Assembly: GCA_032622095.1 (NCBI GenBank)
Contig: CP136068.1
Location: 161,591,465 to 161,655,464 of the forward strand
Reading direction: 5' to 3'
Length of the DNA: 64,000 nt
Source: Siphonodentalium dalli
Taxonomy: Eukaryota; Mollusca; Scaphopoda; Gadilida; Siphonodentaliidae
Part shown: positions 1-10,815 of the stretch, piece by piece
How the letters are laid out: each line of letters starts with the position of its first letter
How positions within the stretch are numbered: position 1 is the first letter of the stretch
Translations under genes and position numbers: made by a program
Notes under the pieces: generated by a model
The model's database searches: none
What the model was told of the DNA's origin: nothing
Seen by the model: only the letters and a program-made list of their open reading frames with translations

Positions 1-175
1 ATTCATCTGGAGGGGATTTATGGAAAAATAAGCAGACGACAGATAATACAAATACAGAAAGAATCCTATTTATTGGCGGGAAATGTTGAGATAATAAGTT
101 CAACAAACAGGTCGTGTGTAGAAGTCATTATTTCAACATTTCAAAAAGGATAACTACTCGTCAATGAATATCTAG
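1..175 (+). repeat. Hairpin-ended interspersed repeat, copy 1
   Basis: Shares AGCAGACGACAG, GGAAATGTT and AATAAGTTCAACA blocks with 46376-46545 and, inverted, with 5630-5825. The left end may be cut by the window edge. Confidence 0.55.
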
Positions 176-631
176 TACACAGAGTGAGTTATTGAAAATC
201 TGTACTGCGGGACCAGCCTGTTCTCTCGGTAATCAGCACGTATCGGCTAATAATAGGATTTTGTTTACGTTCATAATCGGCGTAGAATCGATAAAATTGG
301 TTTAGCCGCGCGCCATTATCGACTCATCATAACTTATTAAAAATTCATTATGAGCGGAAAATACCACAAATAAAACAACCCATGACTTACCAGATACACG
401 CGCTTTACAATGTGTTTGGCCCGCGCCATTAAACGGAATAACGGATATATGTCCACTATAGGCTTAAATCAGATTCAAATAATCCAATATGAAGCTATAT
501 GTGAATATTATAGGTCGATTATGAACCTATTTGCGCGAGGGTATGTTGGCGGGACAGTCGCCGTCTTGTGAATTGTCACCAACTTCATGACGGATCATGA
601 TTTGATTCGCCGTTGGGACAACGGACCGGCA
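176..631. other. No recognised feature
   Basis: A+T-rich sequence with no open frame of note and no match to the repeat families elsewhere in the window. Confidence 0.5.
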
Positions 632-1033
632 TTAACCCTTTACCCAACAGAACGGCCCTGTGCCAATGCATTCTCTTATATATGCGAGTCGACCATAGGT
701 CGCCTCGCATATATAAGAGAATGCATTGGCTTAACACATTAAAAATTATAAAATTGTTAAAGAATGTAAGAAAAAAAGGTAAAAAAGTGTTAAAAAAAGA
801 TTTTTTTTTAGGCCAATGCATTCTCTTATATATGCGAGGCGACCTATGGTCGACTCGCATATATAAGAGAATGCATTGGCACAGGGCATAACTGTAACTA
901 TCACAATGTGGTCAAGGAGCCGGTTCCAATGATATCCATATTTGTATGGTTCTATTGAGACAGACCGAAGATATTTTAGGCTATTGAAGCTTTATTTGGC
1001 CGGTTTTGGCCGGTTTGTTGGGTAAAGAGTTAA
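632..1033 (+). mobile_element. piggyBac-like twin-hairpin MITE (family A), copy 1
   Basis: Flanked by TTAA at 632-635 and 1030-1033. Terminal inverted repeat CCCTTTACCCAACA, with one mismatch at the right end. TTAA duplication plus CCC-starting ends is the piggyBac superfamily signature. Inside are two 69 bp near-perfect hairpins (662-730 and 812-880), mirror copies of each other, each with 33 bp arms and a 3 nt loop, separated by an A+T-rich spacer. No coding capacity: small ORFs across it are translations of the hairpin. It would depend on a transposase encoded elsewhere. Confidence 0.85.
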
Positions 1034-2350
1034 CATTTTGCTGTTCATATGTGTTATTTGAAACATTTATTACATTTTATGCGATTTATATACAACACCG
1101 CAGAAGGCCCCTTGGGCTGAACGCTATGTTACTTGTGAGCTGATTAAATGATATTACATGATTGCTACGACCCCTTAATTGCTGACACCAACTCGATTTA
1201 TAAAGCTATATAATTTTTAACACTTCCACGACTGGAGTTTCCTGAAATTTTGCGAAAACACTGTGCCAATGCATTATCTAATATATGTGAGTTGCCCATG
1301 CGCCTCCCATTCATAAAAGAGTACATTGGCCTAACAATATTTGCCTTGACCAGATATTTTATATAGAGAGATGAGACACTCTATTTAATTTGCATTGTAA
1401 ACATCTACCTAAATTATATAAAGCGGTGATTAAGTTCAAATAGCACCAGGAATGAAACCATTTCACATTGATAAAACATAGCACTTTGCTCTAGATCACT
1501 TCAGACAAAGTATCTGAGGCTCTGGTGAATAATTCTGATAACCAAATATTATGACCGAAATTGGTGAAAAATATATGAGGGTTGTAAGCAAACATTTTAT
1601 ATATGGTTACATGTATCTGCAACTTATATGTGTTACTCCGGATACACAGGAACAGGACCGTAACTTTCCCATAATATTAGGGAGATGTAATCGATCTATG
1701 TCCGACGTCTCCGCCAAATTAACCGAAATAATAATTGGACCAAATATCACAGGCCCAGTCAAAAGGACGGATACAAAATGAATGTATCCACACTGGAATG
1801 TCAAACAATTAAACAGAGCTAAGTCTAGTGTTATATGTAACATTGCTCCAAGTTGCGATGTGGTTTATTTTTGCAGAATGGTTACTATTCACTTCACTCA
1901 CACATACTGTATATAACATGACTAATTACACTACCATGTGTGACTAATCTGGTAGACATGTGGTTACAATGAGTTCAACGAACGACACGGTTTAAGCAAG
2001 TCAATGCCCCCCATGCATGTGTAATCAAGCTCTCGGTCATGGGTTATAGTGTGGGTATGTTATGGCGTTTGTGTAGTTGTCTGGAGGTTAATGAGTGACA
2101 TTGTAATAGCTCCATCTTTGATGCTATAATGAAACAGTGGTGTAGGGCAGTATTCATGTCATAAAACAATTTTGATAAGCCCGCACAACAAAACGTCAAA
2201 AACTGAACAACTCAGGTATAAAGCCAATTGTATGGAGTCTAATGCGCTGCTATCATGTTATGTACATTATTTATGTCTTTGCTGCTCACCTTTGATCATG
2301 CCATGATTCTCTACTCTGACTAACGCCCGTAGAGACCATTTTCTACCAGC

Positions 2351-2706
2351 ACAAAACCTTGGAACTTTTTGATGTTTTGACAGGGACCCTTATATAGTCG
2401 AAATAATAACGCGGGAAATATATTTCTTTGTTATTAACTTATCAATAATAATGTGAAGATCCAACTCGAAATTCCACGATTTAAGTGAATTTATGAGCAA
2501 TTTTGCTATGCGTCGCTTACAATCATGGAATTTCTCCTGGGTAATTAATTCAATGTTTTTGCGATATCGGCTCACAAAAAAGTATGAAACTTTGAGTTTG
2601 AACATTCACACACAGTAAAGCAAACAGCTAATAACTATTAAATATATTCCCGCATTATTTTTCCGACTTTATAGGGTTCCCTGGCAAAAAAGTTCCAAGG
2701 TTTTGT
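2351..2706. mobile_element. MITE with about 70 bp terminal inverted repeats
   Basis: Left end ACAAAACCTTGGAACTTTTT is mirrored by the right end at 2637-2706. The arms stay alignable for about 70 bp through CGGGAAATATATT. No clear target duplication and no coding capacity. Confidence 0.7.
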
Positions 2707-3226
2707 ATGTGATGAATATGATCTCTGTGGGCGTTAACCATGTATAGAGTGGAGGGGCATGGCATGATCTAACTCCAGACATACTATTTTACTATTACGT
2801 CGGGCAATTTTCCTTGACATTAATAGCCACAAACTCTTCATATATTACCACAATTGCAATGTATTTGTCCGATAATTGCCAGACGAAGGCACTTCCTTGG
2901 GTATTGGGGAGGTGTCACCCTACCCAACCCTAGAATTTTCGGCCATGTACATGAACTGTCTATATTATCTGTTTTTTCGTATGTCATATTATATTAATAT
3001 ATATGGGAAACAAGGGAAAATCCTCCCACATTATAGGGAAAATCGCTGACCAGAACTTTGTAGTATGAGAAATAATCTACATGCACTTGGTATCTGTGTA
3101 GAAAGGAAGATTCCTCGTGGGTAATGCTGATACTGAAGCGAGCACCACGTGACTGGATAAAGCACCAAACAGTCACGGATATATTTGTCATGCAGAGAAT
3201 TCACGCAACATTGATATTCCAACATA

Positions 3227-3511
3227 AATACTATTAGGGCCACTTCCTAATGGCGCTTTCGGCGCGCGCGCCGAAAGCGACAAAACGTGCGCCATTAGTA
3301 ACGCTCCGAAAGCGACAAAAATTGCGCCATTGGCGCTTGTTTCGGCGCGCGCCGAAAGCGCCACAAGCGACAAAATGTTCGCCGTAATGGAGCACCGAAA
3401 CATACGCTAATGGCGCACATTTTGTCGCTTTCGTCGCGTTACTAATGGCGCACTTTTTGTCGCGTTCGGCACGCACCGAAAGCGCCATAAGGAAGGGGCC
3501 CTAATAGTATT
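3227..3511. mobile_element. G+C-rich foldback MITE
   Basis: Terminal repeat AATACTATTAGGGCC at the left and its complement ending 3511, continuing through CTTCCTAATGGCGCTTTCGG. The interior is a set of inverted blocks of AATGGCGC, TTTTGTCGC and CGAAAGCG, so the whole 285 bp can fold on itself. It is strikingly G+C/CpG-rich against A+T-rich flanks. Confidence 0.75.
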
Positions 3512-3640
3512 CCATACTCCACAGAAAACAAAGAAGCGAGGGATAGAAAGTTGTTAAAAAAAAAATGCGTAAATACATATATAACGTTTTTTATCTTCCC
3601 CAGTAGCATGGGCATGAGTGATATATTTTGTCTGAGAAAA

Positions 3641-3836
3641 CACTGGACAAACATTCAGATGTATGATACACTGGACAAACATTCAGATGTATGATACACT
3701 GGACAAACATTCAGATGTATGATACACTGGACAAACATTCAGATGTATGATACACTGGACAAACATTCAGATGTATGATACACTGGACAAACATTCAGAT
3801 GTATGATACACTGGACAAACATTCAGATGTATGATA
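3641..3836. repeat. 28 bp minisatellite, 7 identical copies
   Basis: Unit CACTGGACAAACATTCAGAT plus GTATGATA, repeated every 28 bp from 3641 to 3836 with no differences between copies, indicating recent expansion. Confidence 0.95.
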
Positions 3837-4257
3837 CAACGTAGTTTATTCATCGACGTATATTAAATATAGATCGATGGTTTATTCCACTGTAAAATTG
3901 TATTGCCATGCAGCAATCTATTCTCCCAGAGATATTTTCTCAGCAGCCCAGGTTAAAAATGCAAAGTAATTACACAGAGTTGTATGTCGTTGACGTATCT
4001 CTCTATATCTGCCTTGACCTTGTATAAGCCAGTACATTTTCTTATATATGCGAGGCTTCCTGTGGGAATGCACTGTCACGTGATCTTTAAAGCTGCACCA
4101 GAACAGCTCCAGTCATGAAAGTGTTATTTAGTTAAGCTATTGGTGTATTTGTTCGGGAAATTAGGCACACTTATTCTAAATGGCACTCCTGGTTGTCAAG
4201 AGAACACACATTCCTACCAGAATTCGCATATTAGGGTTAAGGCCTCGTCCACATACT

Positions 4258-4600
4258 ATGACATTTGCCTGGCATTATGTTACTGGACGCTATAATGAGG
4301 CAGAACACGACTACCAAAATCCATATAAAATGCATCTGTTGCTAAGCTAACTATGTGCGAAATAAAAACTCTGTAGTTCCACATGTAACGATGCTACCGA
4401 AATTTGATTGTAAATAGCATGCAATTATCTCTTGCGAGCCAATCAACCGGGTATTGGAAGGCAAATGTTAGTAGCACTCTTGCAAGTGGGACACATAAAT
4501 TTTACTTCTCTTGTTAGTTTTGGTAAAGATGTATTATATATTCATTTTTCGGTTCATATTTTGGCACGATATGGTTTTCTATGACGAAACGCCTGTAAAA
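4258..4600. mobile_element. MITE related to 20742-21075 and 23283-23560
   Basis: Shares CATATAAAATGCATCTG, TAGTTCCACATGTAACG, AGCATGCAATTATCTC and the right end GGTTCATATTTTGGCAC..ATGGTTTTCTATGACGAAA with the other two copies. The terminal inverted repeats are degenerate here. Confidence 0.55.
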
Positions 4601-5630
4601 TCACAGTGAAATTAAATGTGCCAGTGTGTGAACGCATCCTAATAAACAAATAGTCTCCCAGACAACAATATCAGCATGAAGGATTATTTTTAAGAATTTC
4701 TCAATAACTCGATTGCAGATAAATAGAATTTATATGATTTACTATCTTTTTATTTTATTTTTCAAAAACAGGTCATCTATAATTCTGCCTCATGAATTAT
4801 CTCGCTTCGAAATTCAACAGTACCAGTAGCAGAAGAGATGTGTAGATACAAGTCGGCGACACCAAGGCCAGCTGTGGAGGACTGAGATTTGTGTTAATGC
4901 GGAGATATTGGTGTTCACGTGTTTTGAAGAAATCAATGAATACTCATACTGAGTCAGACTCCGTCAGTCAATCCATAAATTATTTATTATTAATCGATGG
5001 TTTGGAGGGACAGCAATAATTAGTATTTCGTTAGTTTTTCATTTTGTAACATATCACATTTTGTTATCACTTTTTTCAGTGGAACAATGTATATTTTATT
5101 ATTTTTAAATTCGATTGTGTTAAATCCGATTGTGTTAAATTCAATTTTATTAAATTCGATTGTTCTAAATTCGATTGTGTGTTGTTGAAACCATGGATAC
5201 TTCTAAAAATTGTTACATAATGTCTACACACTCAGGAATAACACCGACATGAGCTAGACTCAGCTGGTACTATGCAACTACATTACAAGTGTTACCGAAA
5301 TACATTGTGCAAGTGCATTGGAACTCTTAAAGATGACACCAAAAGACACAGTGTTGGGAGTGTATACTCTGGGTGCAGTATACTTTATATGCTGCGAGTT
5401 TTTCGTATATTTCTGATATATCCGGATGTGTCAGTAGCATGCATGCAGCAGCAGTGATTTTGTATTATAAAACACCAATAGCGACAATGATATATAGTTA
5501 CATTACATTATTGCATTAACGTCCCACGTCAAACTGAGGTGATCAACATAAATACACATCACTTCAAAATGATTGCGAAAAAATCCATATTATTTAACCA
5601 TTTAGATACTGAATACCCATTGACGATTAG
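4601..5630. repeat. 17 bp minisatellite (5105-5182) in otherwise unremarkable sequence
   Basis: About five copies of TAAATTCGATTGTGT-type units lie at 5105-5182. The rest is A+T-rich with no recognised family. The 61-codon ORF at 5272-5457 has no features of a real gene. Confidence 0.6.
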
Positions 5631-5825
5631 TTATCCCTTATGAAATGTTCAGATAATAAGTTTTAAAAATGACCATATATATATAGTTCGTTTGTTGAAT
5701 TAACGTATTATTTGAACGTTTCCCTTCAACGAATAGGACGCCCCTTCTGTGTACGTATGTATTGTCTGTCGTCTGCTTATATGTCCCTCCAGATGAATAA
5801 TAGACTATATTCCAATGCATACTTG
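5630..5825 (-). repeat. Hairpin-ended interspersed repeat, copy 2 (inverted)
   Basis: On the minus strand it reads TCTATTATTCATCTGGAGGG, AGCAGACGACAGACAATAC, then ACTTATTATCTGAACATTTC and AGGGATAACTAATCGTCAAT, matching 1-175 and 46376-46545. Confidence 0.6.
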
Positions 5826-6640
5826 TAAAGCTGAATGGGAGAATCTATTCAGTATGGAAAGGGTCAATGTAGATATAAATTCCGGTTTGGAAAACGTATC
5901 CAACAACACTGCTCGAACCGTCACATCGAAGCAGACTGTCACTGCTCGAACAGTCACATTGAAGCAGATCGACTGTCACTGATATATGTCTAATACCCGG
6001 ATGTTTCGGTAAGGTATGCAACCTGGCGTTCGCCAGCAGCGGTGATTCAATCAAAGACCGATGTATATATAGCCATCGTGTAGGGAATGTTTACGCTGGA
6101 CGTATATATAGTACACTCTATAATCTCACAGTACCCACACCCACGTGAACATGACTATACCATCGCAACGCGAACACGTGTTCTCGTACATAAACACGTA
6201 TCGTTTAACCAAATCGGAATAGATATAGCAATGTAGGTAAAGATGGCAATGTTACACTCTCATAAGATAAACAAATATATAACCATTTTAGTAGCTTAAT
6301 ATGAGCTTCTGTAAATGGCCTTAAAATGTTGTATGATTACCAATGATACATTATTACCATTATGACGCCTGTTCGGCATTCTTGCCATTACCTCTGATTG
6401 AAAATATTGACCTAGATTTTCTGAACGATGTGCCCCCGTAACGTTAGTTGGAATCCACCCCTGCCTCCCGTAGCAGCGATATCGTACTCAAGAACCGACA
6501 GTGACGTAATGTATTACACCCTGTATACTCCCACACCGAATTCTCGCGATTGACGTCATACTGAAAATTATTCCTCTAATTTAACAGCGGCGTATAGTTC
6601 TTGATATACGGCTGGACGACACCCCCCCCCCCCCCCCCCA
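5826..6640. other. No gene; poly-C tract at its end
   Basis: Contains a tandem pair of GACTGTCACTGCTCGAACAG-like blocks around 5915-5980 and a run of 18 C at 6622-6639. No coding signal. Confidence 0.5.
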
Positions 6641-7430
6641 ACTTTGGTAGAAATTTTCAACAGTTGGAAATTTCACACCTGACACAACATTTGTTGGAAA
6701 TTTCACACCAACAATAGGCTGAAAATGTTCTTGCAGTTTGATTTTCCAACAATTTATTAGGGGGAATTTATTGTTTTTGGACCAATATTTGCATATTTTC
6801 CTTCTTTTGGTAAAAAGTTTGGACTGAAATGGCCATCAGTTAGACATTTTCCAACCTTATGGGGTGTCAGGTTGGAAATTTCCAACACTTGGAAAGCTTG
6901 TGTCCTGGTCCCTCCCCCGTGGCCAGTCAAAAACTTCCAGTTAATTTAAGAAAACAATATTGTCCTACATTTGGTGAAAATTGTCACTGGAATTGTCATC
7001 AGTTGGAAATTTTCCAACCTAAGTCGGGGTGTCAGGTTTGAAATTTCCAACTCTAAGAATGCTTGAGGCTAGTCTAGATGCTATGATTTTGCGATTTTCT
7101 TGTTCATATTTCAAACTTTTCGCACACCAGGCCGAACCATGGTCGGCCCGGTGTGTCCTGGTCCCTCCCCGTGACCAATAAACAACATCTATTGAGTTTA
7201 AGAATACAATATTTAACTATATTTGGTTAAAATTGTTGACTCAAATCAGTTGGAAAAATTCCAAACTAAGGGAGAGTATGAGGTTTGAAATTTCCAACAC
7301 TAGGAAAGCTTGAGGTCTCGAGTCTAGATGCTAGGATTTTGCGATTTTCTTGTTTAGTTTTCAAATTTTTCTCACACCGGGTCGAATAACCATGGTCGGC
7401 CCCGTTTGTCCTGGTCTATTGTCCGTAGTC
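6640..7430. repeat. Degenerate ~252 bp tandem repeat with TTGGAAATTTCCAA palindromes
   Basis: CCTGGTCCCTCCCC recurs at about 6904 and 7156 and, degenerate, at 7408. Each unit carries GTTGGAAATTTCCAAC-type palindromes and CCATGGTCGGCCC. The same palindromic module appears near 45020, 55910 and 61090 inside the AGCTCACC-family element. Confidence 0.75.
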
Positions 7431-8383
7431 GTGTGTATTTGTCTGGAGTTAGACCACTAGATGTTAAGATTTGTGAAATTTTCAGGTTTAAAATGTACAA
7501 TTTTATCATACCGGGTAGATAGAACCATGGTTTATAAATAGGCTATTAGGCCTGTGAACATGCACTTAGGTGCAAGGAGGGAATGAAATTATGCAAAACC
7601 TTTGGTCTGATTCAAGAGGTGTTTTGGTTTGATTCAAGGGGGGTGGTGCCAATGGAATTATACAAAACCTTGTCTCTGGTCTGATTCAAGGGGGGTACAG
7701 TTGGAATTATCAAGGTGGACACCACTCCATTGGCCACAATGGTCGTATTAATATTTTGCTGACAAAGGTGAATGATAAACTTCTAGCATTGCCCTAACCA
7801 ATGAAAGATTGCGACCCGATGCATTTCCGATAAGTTCAGCTCCAATATAAAAAAATACTGGTATGCAAAATAAGAGTACTGTGACTTATACGACTCGATC
7901 GCAATCCCTGAGAATGTATAGTAACCTGATGAAGGTTATAGTTTTTTGTAGCCTGTTAAAATATAATTCCCATCGGTTTTAAATGTTATATTCAAACCAC
8001 AATTATGTATATCAGACCTACATGTGCATGTATATACGCGCATCTTCCAAAATGATATAATAAGAATACGTATGTACACGTTAAGAGTTGTCACCGAACC
8101 GCATTGGAACAGATACTAACTAAATATTTTAAAATCCATCTAATCGTGTGTATTTCCCAAAGTGTCTTTTCTTCGAATTGTTCTTGATGTCAAAGGTTTT
8201 TTCCTTAAAACATAAATTTGCTCATCGACATCATATGAAATCCTGCCTCCCGTATAGCAGCGATATAGTATACTCAATAACCGATATATACAATGTAGAC
8301 ACACTGGGAGCACTACAAGCTATACTCCTAGTCTCCCACAACCACATCGCATGCACATGCATGATTCACGAGTCGGCATACAT
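7431..8383. other. No gene; short degenerate direct repeats
   Basis: A TGGTCTGATTCAAGGGGG motif repeats three times at 7600-7700. No coding sequence recognised. Confidence 0.45.
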
Positions 8384-9035
8384 TGTATATATATATATAT
8401 ATACTAGAAGGTGACCCGACTTCGTCCGGGCTTTGACCTTGAATTGACCATTTTGAAGGTCAAGGTCAGTTGGGGGTAACGATTTGACCCGTCCAAAACA
8501 CTGCCCGGACAAAAGTACCCGACAATAGTACCCGTCGAAATCCATCCTGTTTTACCCGATTTGAACTTGAATTGATCATTTTGAAGGTCAAGGTTAGGTC
8601 GGGGACACGACTCGACCCGTCCAAAACACCCAGTGGACAAAAGTAACCCTATGTATCAAATTTCGTCAAAATCCCATCAAAATTCGCGATTTGACCTTGA
8701 ATTGACCCGATTTCAAGGTCAAGGTCACGTCGCACGGGCAAATGAATAGGCTTATGAGACTCCCCGGCCGAAAGTACCCACACATACCAAGTTTCATCGA
8801 AATCCCGTGATATTCGGGCGTTTTACCTTGAAATTACCCGATTTCAAGGTGAAGGTCACGTCCCACGGGCAAATTAATAGGCCTATGTCACTCCCAGGCC
8901 GAAAATATCCCCACATACCAAGTTTCATCGAAATCGGCTCGGCCGTTTTCGAGTCCATCGATTACAGACATACACACACACACACAGATCTTCCAAAATA
9001 TATAATAGATACTATATATATTAGGAAGGATGAGA
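8384..9035 (+). mobile_element. Interspersed repeat with AAGGTCAAGGTCA tandem core
   Basis: Begins in a TATATA run followed by AGAAGGTGACCCGACTTCGT and ends CAAGTTTCATCGAAATCGGC, CA microsatellite, then TATA-rich tail. The core has four degenerate units of about 130-180 bp, each with TGACCTTGAATTGACC and AAGGTCAAGGTCA in opposition. The architecture is like non-autonomous invertebrate repeats with tandem cores; I cannot assign a superfamily. The 110-codon ORF at 8807-9139 is a shadow of the repeat. Confidence 0.7.
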
Positions 9036-10333
9036 GCTACCAATTCCCGTTCAAACGACTATACGCCAAGCACAAGAAACACACATGCAGTCCTCGTGAT
9101 ATACGTCACAGTCTCCGTGATATACGTCACGATATTTAATTTGTTATGATGTCGGGAGATGATTTATCTTGCCGCCCGTATTGGCGTGTAATTGTCCGTT
9201 TATAATATAAGTATATGGCGGAGTATGGAACTGATATTGGTCCTAAATATTGTATTAATTGAGAGCAGGCAAGCTTTAGCATTTAACGCGACCTAATAAT
9301 GTGTTTGGCATGTTTTATTGTGCGAAGCGATACTATATAAGGCATCATTATTTTAAACTCGATCTAATCCGGTGTGCTTGCTACAGAGGGTGGCTTTTCT
9401 TCATACTATTCTTCATATATACTCAATGACAATATACGGAAGATCGAAATTGTTTTGCCATTTATCTTGTATCCCGAAAGACCTGGCAGATGTTCGTCTC
9501 CAAACACATATAGAGCAGGCAATCTTCGTCAAACAAACTGTTCAAGACGACCATTCGAATGTCGACCGAATGTGATATGCCGGCCATTTGCATTTTATAC
9601 GAATATTTATGTCTTGCCATAAAGTTTCATGTAAATTACCCGTGTCCGCATTCCAGTGTAACTATCTACCGAGCGCGAATCTTTAATCTCGATTATTAAC
9701 AAGTTCTGGTCATCGATCTGGGTAGTATACATCTTGTCATTTTCCGCATGTCATATCCAACAATTAACGTCGCTATATATTATGCAGGATCTCATCTCAA
9801 CCCATGGCACGAAACCTCATCGAAGTTGGACTATTCCTGACCATACCTCACCTATATAGATCATGAATCCCGCCGAACGCATGTGCTTATCACACGCACA
9901 ATATTTCTGCCGAATTGCCGGCACGACCATATAAATAATTGTATATGTACCTATTATATTGTATATAATTTGCACATGTAAATATCAAACACACTGTCAT
10001 GCTCTACATGTACACTCTCTCCCACGAGGAGGCAATAAAGAATATATTGACTATGAATTCGTACAAAGAAATAAATGACGTTTTCTCCCATTTTACATGC
10101 AGCTTTTCGTTAGCTGTTTGAAGTGGAACTGTTAGTTCGCAACCTATACCATGTATGAACATGTGCTCTCAATACGGCGTTATTGCAGACCTATACATCG
10201 GAGTAGAAACTAAATATTTTAAATTCATATAATTTTGTTTATGCTTCCTACAAACTGTGGTTTTTCCTCGAATCGGTCATATTTGTTAAAGTCCTCAAAA
10301 ATTAGAATTTAAGAAACATGACGTTACTTTCTC
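9036..10333. other. No recognised gene
   Basis: Only small features: a repeated CCGTGATATACGTCAC at 9095-9133. Overlapping ORFs at 9372-9622 have no family signature. Confidence 0.45.
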
Positions 10334-10764
10334 TTAACCCTTCCATGGCGAAAACCCGGTGCCAATGCATTCTCTAATATATGCGAGTCGACCATAGGTC
10401 GCCTCGCATATATAAGAGAATGCATTAGCCTAACAAATTGTATCATTTTTTTAAATTGTTAAAGAATGTAAGCAAAAATGAAGAAAAAATGATAAAAAAA
10501 TTGTTAAATAATGTAAGATATAATGATGAAAAATGATAAAATTGTTAAAGAATGTAAGAAAAAATGACAACAAATTATAAAATTATTAAAGAATGTAAGA
10601 AAAAATTATAGAAAATTATAAAATTGTTAAAGAATATAAGAAAAAAATGATAAAAATTATTATAGAATGTAAGAAAAAAATAGAAAAGATGATAATAATT
10701 GTTCGACTCGCGTATATAAGAGAATGCATTGGCACAGTCGCAGCTCCCAACATGAAAGGGTTAC
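10334..10764 (+). mobile_element. Hairpin MITE with expanded spacer (family B-like)
   Basis: TTAA at 10334, end CCCTTCCATG, mirrored by CATGAAAGGGTTA at 10751-10763. The left hairpin is complete (10361-10429); only the inner half of the right one remains (10703-10733). The spacer has grown into about six copies of a ~45 bp GAATGTAAGAAAAAATGA-type unit (10440-10695). Confidence 0.75.
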
Positions 10765-10815
10765 CACTAAACAGCATAATTTTCCTCATCGATATCTAAA
10801 TCAGCGGGACCACTT

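Larger units (their letters stand above)
1352..4010. mobile_element. 2.66 kb inserted element with 9 bp target duplication
   Basis: GCCTTGACC occurs at 1343-1351 and again at 4011-4019, exactly flanking the insertion inside the family B MITE. The inserted DNA starts AGATAT(TTTATAT)AGAGAGAT and ends with the reverse complement of AGATATAGAGAGAT, so it has short terminal inverted repeats with a 7 bp indel. No transposase is recognisable. The unexplained parts (about 1360-2350, 2707-3226, 3837-4010) are A+T-rich; the ORF at 1551-1781 has no recognisable family. A 9 bp duplication would fit a Mutator-like element, but that is inference. Confidence 0.6.
1218..4110 (+). mobile_element. Family B hairpin MITE, interrupted by the 1352-4010 insertion
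   Basis: Left part 1218-1351 begins after TTAA with CACTTCCACGACTGGAG and carries the left hairpin (1264-1331). Right part 4011-4110 carries half of the right hairpin and ends CTCCAGTCATGAAAG. The joined parts match uninterrupted copies at 33.6 and 34.8 kb. Shared ends of the type CCCTTYCATGACTGGAGC and TTA/TTAA flanks suggest the same piggyBac-like machinery as family A. Confidence 0.7.

Noticed and set aside
585..891. Overlapping ORFs on both strands with repeated MRVDHRSPRIYKRMHW-type peptides
   Set aside because: They are translations of the 69 bp hairpins of the MITE and recur wherever the hairpin does (34.7, 58.4, 59.4-59.9 kb).
3641..3836. CRISPR-like array (28 bp repeats)
   Set aside because: No spacers; units are contiguous and identical in an animal genome. 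The same reasoning applies to the 31 bp and 37 bp arrays.
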